From the NCBI RefSeq assembly GCF_000716535.1, contig NZ_JNWV01000016.1, positions 252,781-316,780 of the forward strand: a stretch of 64,000 bases of DNA. Reading direction: 5' to 3'. Both the position numbers and the translations under genes were made by a program. This document shows, in pieces, positions 18,765-27,835 of this stretch; position 1 is the first letter of the stretch, and every line of letters begins with the position of its first letter. The notes under the pieces were generated by a model. That model saw only the letters and a program-made list of their open reading frames with translations, ran no database searches and was not told the origin of the DNA. This stretch comes from Streptomyces flaveolus (lineage in GTDB: Bacteria > Actinomycetota > Actinomycetes > Streptomycetales > Streptomycetaceae).

Positions 18765-19933
18765 TCCCTGCCCGGCAGGCGGTCCACGAAGTCGCGTACG
18801 GCCGCGCGGACGTCGTCCGCCGTCCACTCGAGTCCCGCGGCCTGGACGCCGACCTCCGTGAACGCTAGGCCGGGCCCGCCGGCGCTCCAGACGTTCGCGA
18901 AGAGCATCACCGAGGTCTCCTCGGCCTGCCGGAGGGCCGCCTCGGAGACCACTTCCGGCTCGTACGGCAGCCAGACCTGGAACTGGTGGGTGTGGGGCTC
19001 CTCCGGGTGGACGCGGGCCCAGGGCACCCCGGCCGCCGCGAAGCCGTCGCGCAGCGCGGCGGCCACCACGCGCGCGTGCCGCACGTACTCGGGCAGCCGG
19101 GGCACCTCGCGGTCCAGGCCGATGAGCGCGGACAGGACGGTCGGGAACTGCTGGAAGACCATGCCGCCGTACCGGTGCCGCCAGGTCTTCGCCTCCTCCA
19201 CCAGCGTCCTCGGACCGGCGAGCGCGGCACCGCCGAAGCCGCCGACGGACTTGTAGAAGGACACGTAGACGCTGTCGGCGAGGCCGGCGATCTCCGCGAG
19301 GGGACGCCCGAAGTGCTCGGTGCACTCCCACAGGCGCGCGCCGTCGAAGTGCACCACCGCGTCGCGCTCCCGCGCCGCCTCGACGGCCTCGGTCAGCTCC
19401 TCCCAGGTGGGCAGCACGAAACCGGCGTCCCTGAGGGGAAGCTCCAGCATCAGCGCCCCGAAGGGCTCTTCGAGGTCGCGTATCTCGGCCGCCGTCGGCA
19501 GCCGGCGCTCACCGCCCACTCTGACCGGGCGCAACCCGCTGACCTGGCTGAACGCCTGCCTCTCATGCACCTCCGGGTGGGCCAGCGGGTGCAGCGCCAC
19601 CGTCGGGTTCCCGGTGCGGGCCGCCCAGCAGCGCAGGGCCACCTGCTGGGCCATGGTGCCCGTCGGGAAGAACGCGGCGGCCTCGGTGCCGAGCAGCGCG
19701 GCGACCCGCTCCTCCAGGGCGGCCACGATCTGGTCGCCGTAGACGTCCCCGGGCTCGTCCAGGTCGTACACCTCCGCGCCTGCCTCCTGGAGCAGCGCGA
19801 GCCGTTCGCGGATCGAGCCCCGCGCGGTCGCGTGCGCCAGGATGCGCCGCGCCCCCCGCTGGGCGGCCCTGCGCCGCTCCCGCAACCGCTCCTCCGCCGA
19901 CCGTCCGTCGTCCTGCTCAGCCACATCAGTCAT
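18761..19933 (-). CDS. Low-specificity threonine aldolase-like PLP enzyme
   Basis: A 390-residue fold-type I pyridoxal-phosphate enzyme of the beta-eliminating lyase/threonine aldolase family. Motifs include YDLDEPGDVYGDQIVAALEE, AAFFPTGTMAQQVALR (phosphate-binding region), VHFDGARLWE with the cofactor-binding Asp, and the Schiff-base Lys228 in VSFYKSVGGFGG. Threonine aldolases split L-threonine or allo-threonine to glycine and acetaldehyde; related enzymes act on other beta-hydroxy amino acids, so the substrate is provisional. The start is ATG 19933; an ATG four codons upstream is possible. The gene is divergent from the cofactor operon. Confidence 0.88.
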   Translation of the reverse strand: MTDVAEQDDGRSAEERLRERRRAAQRGARRILAHATARGSIRERLALLQEAGAEVYDLDEPGDVYGDQIVAALEERVAALLGTEAAAFFPTGTMAQQVALRCWAARTGNPTVALHPLAHPEVHERQAFSQVSGLRPVRVGGERRLPTAAEIRDLEEPFGALMLELPLRDAGFVLPTWEELTEAVEAARERDAVVHFDGARLWECTEHFGRPLAEIAGLADSVYVSFYKSVGGFGGAALAGPRTLVEEAKTWRHRYGGMVFQQFPTVLSALIGLDREVPRLPEYVRHARVVAAALRDGFAAAGVPWARVHPEEPHTHQFQVWLPYEPEVVSEAALRQAEETSVMLFANVWSAGGPGLAFTEVGVQAAGLEWTADDVRAAVRDFVDRLPGRD

Positions 19934-20036
19934 GCCGTGGATCATGCCGCGCGCGGCCCGGCGCGGCAGCCGGGTTTCCCTGACTGGTTCTTCCTGTGCC
20001 GAAGGCGCGGGCGAGGACGTGGTGAAACCCACAGCC

Positions 20037-20045
20037 TGTGGACAA
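20037..20045 (-). promoter_or_regulatory. Perfect DnaA-box 9-mer upstream of the panC-nadB operon
   Basis: TGTGGACAA on the plus strand is TTGTCCACA on the minus strand, the preferred Streptomyces DnaA box. It lies in the 198-base divergent spacer, 87 bases before the DUF2520 gene. A single site can occur by chance, so binding is only suggested. Confidence 0.4.
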
Positions 20046-20131
20046 CCGGTCGCCGCCCCACCCGATAGCGTTAACATGACGAGAAATCGTCCGGTACCCA
20101 GAGCGGACTGGAACGGGAAGGCCGCCGTCGC

Positions 20132-21115
20132 GTGAGTACAGTCCACCAACCAGACCTCAAGGACCGCCCCGCGCGGCTCACCGTCGGCGTCGTCGGCGCC
20201 GGTCGCGTGGGCCCCGCGCTGGCCGCGTCCCTCCAGCTCGCCGGGCACCGCCCGGTGGCCGTCTCCGGAGTCTCCGACGCCTCCCGCAGGCGCGCCGAGT
20301 CCATGCTCCCGGACGTCCCGCTGGTGCCGCCCGCCGAGGTGCTCCAGCGCGCCGACCTGGTGCTGCTCACGGTCCCCGACGACGTCCTGCCCGGCCTGGT
20401 CGCCGGCCTCGCCGAGACCGGCGCGGTACGGCCGGGACAGCTGCTCGTGCACACCTCCGGCCGGTACGGCGCGAAGGTGCTCGACCCGGCCCTGCGCGCC
20501 GGCGCGCTGCCGCTGGCCCTGCACCCGGCGATGACCTTCACCGGTACGCCGGTGGACGTCCAGCGGCTCGCGGGCTGCTCCTTCGGCGTCACCGCGCCCG
20601 AGGAGCTGCGGCTGGCCGCCGAGGCCCTGGTGATCGAGATGGGCGGCGAACCCGAGTGGATCAGCGAGGAGAACCGCCCGCTGTACCACGCGGCCCTGGC
20701 GCTCGGCGCCAACCACCTGGTGACCTTGGTCGCCCAGTCCATGGAACTGCTGCGCACGGCCGGTGTGGCGGCACCCGACCGGATGCTCGGCCCGCTGCTC
20801 GGGGCCGCCCTGGACAACGCCCTGCGCTCCGGCGACGCCGCGCTGACCGGCCCGGTCGCGCGCGGGGACGCCGGTACGGTCGCCGCGCACATCACCGAGC
20901 TGCGCAAGCACGCCCCGCAGACCGTGGCCGGCTATCTGGCCATGGCCCGCGCGACCGCCGACCGCGCGCTCGCCCACGGCCTGCTGAAGCCGGAGCTCGC
21001 CGAGGACCTGCTCGGGGTACTCGCCGACGGAGGCCACGCGAGCCAGGGAGGCGAGGGAACCGACGGCACGAACGGCTCCGACGGCACGACCGGCACCGAG
21101 GGGAACGACCGATGA
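20132..21115 (+). CDS. Rossmann-fold/DUF2520 oxidoreductase-like protein upstream of panC
   Basis: A 327-residue protein with an N-terminal NAD(P)-binding Rossmann domain ([17 protein letters not shown], glycine motif GxGxxG at about 21-26) and a C-terminal helical DUF2520 domain ([27 protein letters not shown]). The tail is a Gly/Thr/Ser-rich linker. It opens the operon and its stop overlaps the panC start (ATGA). The fold and its position directly before panC make it a candidate ketopantoate reductase, the step before pantothenate synthetase, since no panE is in view. This is inference; the family could also serve another dehydrogenase role. Confidence 0.82.
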   Translation: MSTVHQPDLKDRPARLTVGVVGAGRVGPALAASLQLAGHRPVAVSGVSDASRRRAESMLPDVPLVPPAEVLQRADLVLLTVPDDVLPGLVAGLAETGAVRPGQLLVHTSGRYGAKVLDPALRAGALPLALHPAMTFTGTPVDVQRLAGCSFGVTAPEELRLAAEALVIEMGGEPEWISEENRPLYHAALALGANHLVTLVAQSMELLRTAGVAAPDRMLGPLLGAALDNALRSGDAALTGPVARGDAGTVAAHITELRKHAPQTVAGYLAMARATADRALAHGLLKPELAEDLLGVLADGGHASQGGEGTDGTNGSDGTTGTEGNDR

Positions 21116-22104
21116 GCACCGCCCTGCTGAGCACCGCCGAAGAGCTGCACGCGCGCGTGCGCCACGGCCGCCGCGCCGTCGTGATGACCATGGGTGCCCT
21201 GCACGAGGGCCACGCGACCCTCGTCCGCACCGCGCGTGAGGTCGCCGGCCCCGACGGCGAGGTCGTCGTCACGGTCTTCGTCAACCCGTTGCAGTTCGGC
21301 GCGGGCGAGGACCTGGACCGCTACCCGCGCACCCTGGAAGCCGATCTCAAGCTGGCCGAGCAGGCGGGCGCGGACGCCGTCTTCGCGCCCTCCGTGGACG
21401 AGGTCTACCCGGGCGGCCAACCCCAGGTGCGCGTGTCCGCGGGCCCCATGGGCGAGCGCCTGGAGGGTGCCTCACGGCCCGGGCACTTCGACGGGATGCT
21501 CACCGTCGTCGCCAAGCTGCTGCACCTCACCCGCCCCGACGTCGCCCTGTTCGGCCAGAAGGACGCCCAGCAGCTCGCCCTGATCCGGCGCATGGTGCGG
21601 GATCTGAACTTCGGTGTCGAGATCGTCGCCGTGCCGACCGTCCGCGAGGAGGACGGGCTCGCCCTGTCCAGCCGAAACCGCTACCTCTCCCCGGACGAGC
21701 GCCGTACCGCCCTCGCGCTGTCCCGCGCGCTCTTCGCCGGCCGGGACCGCCACGCGGCACAGGAGGCGCTGCGCGCGCGGGCCCGGGAAGTGCCCTCCAC
21801 GCACGCGCGTGCCGAGGCGCTGAGCGCCATAGGGGAGTCCCGCGCGGCGGCCGACGCGCACGCGGTGGCCACCGCCGCGCCCGGCGGCCCGGCGGCCGTC
21901 CGCGCCGCCGCCCGCCAGGTCCTGGACGAGGCCGCCCGCTTCGACCCGCCCCTGGAGCTGGACTACCTGGCGCTGGTCGACCCCGCCGACTTCACCGAGA
22001 TCGGCGACGACTTCACCGGCGAGGCCGTCCTCGCCGTCGCCGCCCGGGTCGGCACGACCCGGCTGATCGACAATCTTCCTCTCACCTTCGGAGCCGCCTC
22101 GTGA
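21112..22104 (+). CDS. panC: Pantothenate synthetase (PanC)
   Basis: Joins pantoate and beta-alanine with ATP to form pantothenate (vitamin B5). The 330-residue product shows [16 protein letters not shown] (HIGH-like nucleotide-binding motif), [35 protein letters not shown] and the KMSKS-equivalent [12 protein letters not shown]. It is coupled on both sides: ATGA with the DUF2520 gene and GTGA with nadB. About 30 residues between the core and the C-terminus ([17 protein letters not shown]) are alanine-rich. Identification is secure. Confidence 0.96.
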   Translation: MSTALLSTAEELHARVRHGRRAVVMTMGALHEGHATLVRTAREVAGPDGEVVVTVFVNPLQFGAGEDLDRYPRTLEADLKLAEQAGADAVFAPSVDEVYPGGQPQVRVSAGPMGERLEGASRPGHFDGMLTVVAKLLHLTRPDVALFGQKDAQQLALIRRMVRDLNFGVEIVAVPTVREEDGLALSSRNRYLSPDERRTALALSRALFAGRDRHAAQEALRARAREVPSTHARAEALSAIGESRAAADAHAVATAAPGGPAAVRAAARQVLDEAARFDPPLELDYLALVDPADFTEIGDDFTGEAVLAVAARVGTTRLIDNLPLTFGAAS

Positions 22105-23798
22105 CCAGGACAGGCATACGACTGCACGCACCCGCCCCCGGGTGGAGCATCTCCGCTGACGTGGTCGTCGTCGGCTCCGGAGTGGCCGGCCTCACCGCCG
22201 CGCTGCGCTGCGAGGCCGCCGGGCTCACCACGGTCGTCGTCACCAAGGCCCGCCTGGACGACGGCTCGACGCGCTGGGCGCAGGGCGGCATCGCCGCGGC
22301 CCTCGGCGAGGGTGACACCCCCGAGCAGCACCTGGACGACACCCTGGTGGCCGGCGCGGGCCTGTGCGACGAGGAGGCCGTGCGGATCCTCGTCACCGAA
22401 GGCCCCGACGCCGTGCGGCGGCTGATCTCCACCGGCGCCCACTTCGACACCGACGACGAGGGCGACATCCACCTCACCCGCGAAGGCGGCCACCACCGGC
22501 GCCGGATCGCGCACGCGGGTGGCGACGCGACCGGCGCGGAGGTCTCCCGGGCGCTCGTGGAGGCCGTCCGCGCGCGCGGGCTGCGCACGATCGAGAACGC
22601 GCTGGTCCTGGACCTGCTGACGGACGCCGAGGGCCGTACGGCCGGGGTCACCCTGCACGTGATGGGCGAGGGCCAGCACGACGGCGTGGGCGCCGTGCAC
22701 GCCCCCGCCGTCGTCCTCGCGACCGGCGGCATGGGCCAGGTGTTCTCGGCGACCACCAACCCGTCCGTGTCGACCGGCGACGGTGTGGCGCTGGCGCTGC
22801 GCGCGGGTGCCGAGGTCAGCGACCTGGAGTTCGTGCAGTTCCACCCGACCGTGCTGTTCCTCGGCGCGGACGCCGAGGGCCAGCAGCCGCTCGTCTCCGA
22901 GGCGGTGCGCGGCGAGGGCGCCCACCTGGTCGACGGGGACGGCGTGCGCTTCATGGTGGGCCAGCACGAACTGGCCGAGCTGGCGCCCCGGGACATCGTC
23001 GCCAAGGGCATCCTGCGGCGGATGCTGGAGCAGGGCGCCGAGCATATGTACCTCGACGCCCGGCACTTCGGCGCCGACATGTGGGAGCACCGCTTCCCGA
23101 CCATCCTGGCCGCCTGCCGCGCCAACGGCATAGACCCGGTCACCGAGCCCATCCCGATCGCCCCGGCCGCCCACTACGCCTCCGGCGGCGTCCGCACCGA
23201 CGCGCGGGGACGCACCACGGTCCCGGGCCTGTACGCGTGCGGCGAGGTCGCCTGCACCGGCGTGCACGGCGCCAACCGGCTCGCCTCCAACTCCCTCCTC
23301 GAAGGCCTCGTCTACGCCGAGCGGATCGCCGCCGACATCGCCGCCGCCCACGCGGCGGACGGCCTCCACGCGCGCGTGCCCGTACCGGTCCCGGACCCCG
23401 GGAAGCCGGCCCACCCGCTGCTCACCCCCGAGAGCCGCTTCGCCATCCAGCGGACCATGACCGAGGGCGCGGGCGTGCTGCGCTCCGAGGAGTCCCTCGC
23501 CAGGGCCGCGGACCAGCTCCAGAAGCTGCACGCCGAGGCCCGGGACGCGCTGGAGGAGAACGGCAAGACCGCCGAGCCCGGCGTGGACACCTGGGAGGCG
23601 ACGAACCTCCTGTGCGTGGCCCGGGTCCTGGTCGCCGCCGCCCGGCAGCGCGAGGAGACCCGGGGCTGTCACTGGCGCGAGGACCGCGCCGAGCGCGACG
23701 ACGCGAACTGGCGGCGCCACATCGTCGTACGGCTCAATCCGGACCGGTCGCTGGCCGTACGCACCACCGACACCGCAGACTTCCCCCCTGTCCGGTAA
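22101..23798 (+). CDS. nadB: L-aspartate oxidase (NadB)
   Basis: FAD enzyme that oxidises L-aspartate to iminoaspartate, the first step of de novo NAD synthesis. The 565-residue protein has the dinucleotide-binding [16 protein letters not shown] near residue 16, the [13 protein letters not shown] loop, a [17 protein letters not shown] substrate segment, EFVQFHPT, the capping-domain [11 protein letters not shown], and HYASGGV plus [24 protein letters not shown] near the FAD isoalloxazine site. These match NadB rather than succinate dehydrogenase or fumarate reductase. A GTG start overlaps the panC stop. The quinolinate synthase gene nadA is not in this window. Confidence 0.95.
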   Translation: MTRTGIRLHAPAPGWSISADVVVVGSGVAGLTAALRCEAAGLTTVVVTKARLDDGSTRWAQGGIAAALGEGDTPEQHLDDTLVAGAGLCDEEAVRILVTEGPDAVRRLISTGAHFDTDDEGDIHLTREGGHHRRRIAHAGGDATGAEVSRALVEAVRARGLRTIENALVLDLLTDAEGRTAGVTLHVMGEGQHDGVGAVHAPAVVLATGGMGQVFSATTNPSVSTGDGVALALRAGAEVSDLEFVQFHPTVLFLGADAEGQQPLVSEAVRGEGAHLVDGDGVRFMVGQHELAELAPRDIVAKGILRRMLEQGAEHMYLDARHFGADMWEHRFPTILAACRANGIDPVTEPIPIAPAAHYASGGVRTDARGRTTVPGLYACGEVACTGVHGANRLASNSLLEGLVYAERIAADIAAAHAADGLHARVPVPVPDPGKPAHPLLTPESRFAIQRTMTEGAGVLRSEESLARAADQLQKLHAEARDALEENGKTAEPGVDTWEATNLLCVARVLVAAARQREETRGCHWREDRAERDDANWRRHIVVRLNPDRSLAVRTTDTADFPPVR

Positions 23799-23826
23799 CA
23801 CCAGCGCCCCAGGAGCAGTGACAGAC

Positions 23827-24804
23827 GTGAGCACCGACGACCTTCCCCTCGCCTCGACCGGCGGCTGCGGCGACGGCTGCGCCTGCGGCGCCGAGGGCGA
23901 CGAGGAGTACCTGGAGTGCGGGCTGGACCCCGCGCTCGCCGAACTGCTGGCCGCTGCCGGACTGGACCCGATCGAGGTCGAGGACATCGCCAACGTCGCC
24001 ATCCAGGAGGACCTGGACGGCGGCGTGGACGTGACGACGGTGTCGACCATCCCCGAGGAGGCGGTGGCCACCGCCGACTTCACCGCGCGCGAGGCGGGCG
24101 TCGTGGCCGGCCTCCGGGTCGCCGAGGCCGTGCTCTCCGTGGTGTGCACGGACGAGTTCGAGGTCGAGCGGCACGTGGAGGACGGCGACCGGATCGAGGC
24201 CGGGCAGAGGCTGCTGTCGGTCACCACGCGCACGCGTGACCTGCTCACCGCCGAGCGCAGCGCGCTGAACATCCTGTGCCGGCTGTCCGGCATCGCGACC
24301 GCCACGCGCGCGTGGGCGGACGCACTGGTGGGCACCAAGGCGCGCGTGCGGGACACCCGCAAGACGACGCCGGGCCTGCGGTCGCTGGAGAAGTTCGCCG
24401 TCCGCTGCGGCGGGGGCGTCAACCACCGCATGTCGCTGTCCGACGCGGCCCTGGTGAAGGACAACCACGTGGTCGCCGCCGGCGGTGTCGCGCAGGCCTT
24501 CAAGGCGGTACGGGAGGCCTTCCCGGACGTGCCGATCGAGGTCGAGGTGGACACCCTGCACCAGCTCCGCGAGGTCGTGGACGCGGGCGCCGACCTGATC
24601 CTGCTGGACAACTTCACGCCCGGCGAGTGCGCGGAGGCCGTCGGCATCGTCGGCGGGCGGGCGCTGCTGGAGGCCTCCGGGCGGCTGACGCTCGCCAACG
24701 CGCGCGCGTACGCCGAGACCGGCGTGGACTACCTGGCCGTCGGCGCGCTGACCCACTCCTCGCCGATCCTGGACATCGGCCTGGACCTGCGCGAGGCGGA
24801 GTAA
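23827..24804 (+). CDS. nadC: Nicotinate-nucleotide pyrophosphorylase (NadC) with N-terminal cysteine cluster
   Basis: Quinolinate phosphoribosyltransferase: quinolinate plus PRPP gives nicotinate mononucleotide. I prefer the GTG at 23827 (AGGAG 11 bases before it) over the GTG at 23818, which leaves only two bases to the ribosome site. The 325-residue product carries a Cys-rich extension before the usual core (GGCGDGCACG, then LECG), with four cysteines within 30 residues. The core shows TTVSTIPEEA, ERSALNILCRLSGIAT, RDTRKTTPGLR, KFAVRCGGGVNHR and LVKDNH, all typical. It follows nadB by 28 bases. The Cys cluster could bind a metal or Fe-S centre; no partner is seen. Confidence 0.95.
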   Translation: MSTDDLPLASTGGCGDGCACGAEGDEEYLECGLDPALAELLAAAGLDPIEVEDIANVAIQEDLDGGVDVTTVSTIPEEAVATADFTAREAGVVAGLRVAEAVLSVVCTDEFEVERHVEDGDRIEAGQRLLSVTTRTRDLLTAERSALNILCRLSGIATATRAWADALVGTKARVRDTRKTTPGLRSLEKFAVRCGGGVNHRMSLSDAALVKDNHVVAAGGVAQAFKAVREAFPDVPIEVEVDTLHQLREVVDAGADLILLDNFTPGECAEAVGIVGGRALLEASGRLTLANARAYAETGVDYLAVGALTHSSPILDIGLDLREAE

Positions 24805-24809
24805 CGGCC

Positions 24810-25607
24810 ATGCTCCTCACGATCGACGTCGGCAACACGCACACGGTCCTCGGGCTGTTCGACGGGGAGGACATCGTCGAGCACTGGCGCATCTCCACGG
24901 ACGCGCGCCGCACGGCGGACGAGCTGGCGGTGCTGCTCCAGGGCCTGATGGGCATGCACCCGCTGCTCGGCGAGGAACTGGGCGACGGCATCGACGGCAT
25001 CGCGATCTGCGCGACCGTCCCGTCGGTGCTGCACGAACTGCGCGAGGTCACCCGGCGGTACTACGGCGACGTACCCGCCGTGCTGGTCGAGCCGGGCGTG
25101 AAGACGGGCGTGCCGATCCTCACCGACAACCCCAAGGAGGTCGGCGCCGACCGGATCATCAACGCGGTCGCGGCCGTCGAGCTGTACGGCGGCCCGGCGA
25201 TCGTCGTGGACTTCGGTACGGCGACCACCTTCGACGCGGTCTCCGCGCGCGGGGAGTACGTCGGCGGGGTGATCGCGCCCGGCATCGAGATCTCCGTTGA
25301 GGCGCTCGGCGTCAAGGGCGCGCAGCTCCGGAAGATCGAGGTGGCCCGGCCGCGCAGCGTGATCGGCAAGAACACGGTCGAGGCGATGCAGGCCGGCATC
25401 GTCTACGGGTTCGCCGGGCAGGTCGACGGGGTCGTCAGCCGGATGGCCCGGGAGCTGGCCGACGACCCGGACGACGTGACGGTGATCGCCACGGGTGGTC
25501 TGGCGCCGATGGTGCTGGGCGAGTCCTCGGTGATCGACGAACACCAGCCGTGGCTGACCCTGATAGGCCTCCGCCTGGTCTACGAACGCAACGTGTCACG
25601 GCTCTGA
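24810..25607 (+). CDS. coaX: Type III pantothenate kinase (CoaX)
   Basis: Phosphorylates pantothenate to 4'-phosphopantothenate, committing it to coenzyme A. The 265-residue ASKHA-fold protein shows IDVGNTHTVLGLFDG (phosphate 1 motif), NPKEVGADRIINAVA, IVVDFGTATTFD and GVIAPGIEISVEAL, the pattern of type III rather than CoaA. It lies five bases after nadC at the end of the operon, so pantothenate made by PanC is used directly. The gene is followed by a spacer with a tandem repeat array. Identification is secure. Confidence 0.95.
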   Translation: MLLTIDVGNTHTVLGLFDGEDIVEHWRISTDARRTADELAVLLQGLMGMHPLLGEELGDGIDGIAICATVPSVLHELREVTRRYYGDVPAVLVEPGVKTGVPILTDNPKEVGADRIINAVAAVELYGGPAIVVDFGTATTFDAVSARGEYVGGVIAPGIEISVEALGVKGAQLRKIEVARPRSVIGKNTVEAMQAGIVYGFAGQVDGVVSRMARELADDPDDVTVIATGGLAPMVLGESSVIDEHQPWLTLIGLRLVYERNVSRL

Positions 25608-26212
25608 GCAGGCCCGCGGTGTGAGGCGGCCCGGCGCCGACCAGACGCCGGGCCGCCCCCGCGCCACCCCGGCCCGGGCCGACACCACCCCTGCCCTCAC
25701 CCAGGCCCGCACCGGCCCCGCGTGGAACCCCACCGGCCCGTGACGCCGCCCCTGCCCTCACCCAGGCCCGCACCGGCCCCGCGTGGAACCCCACCGGCCC
25801 GTTGACGCCGCCCCTGCCCTCACCCAGGCCCGCACCGGCCCCGCCGAGAACCCCACCGGCCCGTGACGCCGCCCCTGCCCTCACCCAGGCCCGCACCGGC
25901 CCCGCCGAGAACCCCACCGGCCCCCGTGTGCCGGCCCCCTCACGGGGACTCCACCACCCCGCCCGACGGCGGCAGCTCCCAGCCCAGGCGCGGGCCGGGA
26001 AATTCACCGCTCCGCCAGTGACGCTGCCCCCCTCGCCGGGGCGCCGGCAGCCCGCCCGCGACGCCCCCGGCCTCGCCGTCACGTGGGCGTCCCGGCAGTC
26101 ACGTCGGCGGCCGGCGCCGCGGTGGCACCGGATGAGGGAAAGCCGGAGCGACACGCGGGGAAATCAGATGCGGAATCGTCACTTTTGTCCGATTAGTGGG
26201 TAGCGTCGCCGC
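25608..26212. other. 605-base noncoding spacer after coaX
   Basis: No convincing gene is seen. Open frames here have biased, repeat-encoded products and no ribosome sites. The spacer holds a GC-rich inverted sequence just after coaX (GGCCGGGGC-type arms), four tandem repeats (25688-25932), and, in its last 60 bases, a lower-G+C promoter region for the next gene with ATTAGTGGGTAGCGT. Confidence 0.7.
25688..25932. repeat. Four-copy 61-bp tandem repeat
   Basis: Copies begin at 25688, 25749, 25811 and 25872, so the period is 61 or 62. Each contains CCCCTGCCCTCACCC, then GCACCGGCCCCG, then AACCCCACCGGCCC. Copies 1 and 2 share CGTGG in the middle and copies 3 and 4 share CCGAG, so duplication seems to have occurred pairwise. 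No spacer/repeat architecture of a CRISPR type is present. Confidence 0.9.
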
Positions 26213-26911
26213 ATGCCCACGCCATACGGATCCCGCGGCGGCATGGCGTTCGGCGCGGAGGAGCTGCGTGTGCTCCGCCGCGCCCTCGCCCTCGCCCTTC
26301 ACCCCGGCCACGCCTCCGCCGAGGACGTGCAGGACTGTTTCCGGCTCGCCGAGTCGCTCGACGAGGCGATGTGCGAGGGAGCCAGACTGCGTGCCTTCCT
26401 GGTGGCCGACCTGGGCCGCTACCGGGCCGCCCTGCCGGGTACCGCCGCCGGATACCTCACCCTCCTGGAGGAGGCGCTCGGCGCCGGGCACCGGCCGACG
26501 CCGGACGATCTCGCCGCGCTCCGGGCGCTGCGCGGGAACCCCGCGGCGGCTGCGTTGCTGGACCGCTGCCAGGCGCTGGCCGAGCAGGACGTACGGGCGC
26601 GGTTCGCGCAGGGCGGGCGGAAGGTGCCGGCTCCTGCCGTGCCGCCCGCGAGGACGCGCCTGCTGGCCCTCGCCGGCGGCGCGGGGGTGTCCGGGGCCCA
26701 GCAGGGCGAGGGGGAGGCCGACGGCCCCTCCGGGCCCCCGCAGGAGCCCGTCCGGGACCCCGGGCAGAAGCCGGCTCCCGGGCCTTCGGAACGGCCGACT
26801 CCGGAACCCGCCGCTCCGAAGCGGCCCATCCCCACGCCCGGGGAGGTCTTCCCGCGCCGCAAGCCGGCACCTCCGGCGGAGTCCGCGCCGCGCCGGCTGG
26901 CCGCGGGTTAG
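26213..26911 (+). CDS. Hypothetical protein with helical N-terminus and Pro-rich C-terminus
   Basis: No family is recognised. The 232-residue product has a helical N-terminal half (EELRVLRRALALALHP, VQDCFRLAESLDEAM, GYLTLLEEALGAG) and a disordered C-terminal half rich in Pro, Gly, Glu and Lys. There is no signal peptide or membrane segment. The start is ATG 26213; an ATG at 26243 could replace it. The coding pattern is strong, and a probable promoter precedes it. The protein may bind other proteins through its helical half, which is inference from composition. Confidence 0.75.
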   Translation: MPTPYGSRGGMAFGAEELRVLRRALALALHPGHASAEDVQDCFRLAESLDEAMCEGARLRAFLVADLGRYRAALPGTAAGYLTLLEEALGAGHRPTPDDLAALRALRGNPAAAALLDRCQALAEQDVRARFAQGGRKVPAPAVPPARTRLLALAGGAGVSGAQQGEGEADGPSGPPQEPVRDPGQKPAPGPSERPTPEPAAPKRPIPTPGEVFPRRKPAPPAESAPRRLAAG

Positions 26912-26957
26912 GGCGCCCCGCCCCTCCCAGGCGTTCCGGCGTGGCTACCCTGGAGCC

Positions 26958-27137
26958 ATGGACTACGTCTCCGCGCTCGTGCCCCCGGTCGTCATGGCCG
27001 TGTTCTTCATCGGTGTGGTCAGGGTGATCGTGAAGACCCAGGGCGGGGCCGCCAAGGCCAAGGAGGACGCGGCCGTCGACGCCGCCCTCGCCCGCGCGGA
27101 GGGCGCTCGCGGGGCCTCCGCCGGCAGCGACGCCTGA
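26958..27137 (+). CDS. Single-span small membrane protein
   Basis: A 59-residue protein: a short N-terminus, one membrane span (about 7-24, LVPPVVMAVFFIGVVRVIV), then a charged Ala/Lys/Asp-rich cytosolic tail. GGAG stands before the ATG. No family function is known. It may be transcribed with the preceding gene, 46 bases away. An intrinsic terminator with a T tract follows about 110 bases after the stop. Confidence 0.75.
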   Translation: MDYVSALVPPVVMAVFFIGVVRVIVKTQGGAAKAKEDAAVDAALARAEGARGASAGSDA

Positions 27138-27249
27138 CCGGACCGCGGCAGAGCGCACCAGATCACCGCAGGTCACAGGCCTTCGGCACGGCCTCCACGC
27201 CGTCCGGTGAGTCCGTCGGCCGGCTCCGGCCGAGCCTGGCCGTCCCTTC

Positions 27250-27298
27250 GCGTACGACTCCCCGCGCCCCGGCGCCACCCGAGTCGTACGCCCTTTTT
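27250..27298 (+). terminator. Intrinsic terminator with T tract
   Basis: A perfect 11-bp stem, GCGTACGACTC (27250-27260) with GAGTCGTACGC (27281-27291), is followed by CCTTTTT. A true T tract is uncommon in such G+C-rich DNA. It ends the transcript of the two hypothetical genes upstream and lies before the BlaI-type gene. Confidence 0.85.
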
Positions 27299-27367
27299 GT
27301 TCGCGTTTGCGGTCCTAGTGCACGTCCGGCACGCCATTGCCGGGTTCTCCCACTATTGTTCTGAGTT

Positions 27368-27826
27368 GTGCCTCGCCCATTGGGAGAACTCGAAGACGCG
27401 GTCATGACGCGGGTGTGGAAGTGGAACCGCCCGGTGACCGTTCGAGAAGTCCTGGAAGATCTCCAGCAGGAACGCACCATCGCGTACACCACCGTGATGA
27501 CCGTTTTGGACAATCTCCATCAGAAGGGCTGGGTGCGTCGCGAGGCCGAAGGACGGGCCTATCGATATGAGGCCGTGTCGACACGAGCCGCGTACGCCGC
27601 CGCCCTCATGAACGACGCCTGGTCGCAGAGCGACAACCCGGCAGCCGCTCTCGTCGCCTTCTTCGGCATGATGAGCGAGGAACAGCGCCAAGCCCTCAGG
27701 GACGCCGTACGCATCGTCCAGGGGCCGGAAGAAACCAGGGAAGCGCCCGAAGCCCGCCAACAGGAACCCGGCCAAGCCCGGCAAGAGGAGAACCCCGGCG
27801 CGCCGGAGGGCACCGACGGGCGATAG
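27368..27826 (+). CDS. BlaI/MecI/CopY-family transcriptional repressor
   Basis: A 152-residue regulator: an N-terminal winged helix (LGELEDAVMTRVWKW, VTVREVLEDLQQERTIAYTTVMTVLDNLHQKGWV) characteristic of BlaI/MecI, a short dimerisation helix, and a disordered Gln/Glu/Pro-rich tail. The start is GTG 27368. No BlaR-like sensor protease or beta-lactamase gene is adjacent, so its inducer and target lie elsewhere; orphan BlaI-like regulators are common in actinobacteria. The ArgA-like gene begins nine bases downstream, so the two are probably co-transcribed. Confidence 0.9.
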   Translation: MPRPLGELEDAVMTRVWKWNRPVTVREVLEDLQQERTIAYTTVMTVLDNLHQKGWVRREAEGRAYRYEAVSTRAAYAAALMNDAWSQSDNPAAALVAFFGMMSEEQRQALRDAVRIVQGPEETREAPEARQQEPGQARQEENPGAPEGTDGR

Positions 27827-27835
27827 CGTCCGCTC

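Noticed and set aside
25688..25932. CRISPR array
   Set aside because: The repeats are directly adjacent without unique spacers and no cas gene is near.
25435..26154. A 239-residue minus-strand gene in the coaX spacer
   Set aside because: The product is a translation of the 61-bp repeats and overlaps coaX antisense.
27368..27826. Beta-lactamase regulatory system
   Set aside because: Only the BlaI-type repressor is present; no BlaR-like sensor or beta-lactamase lies beside it.
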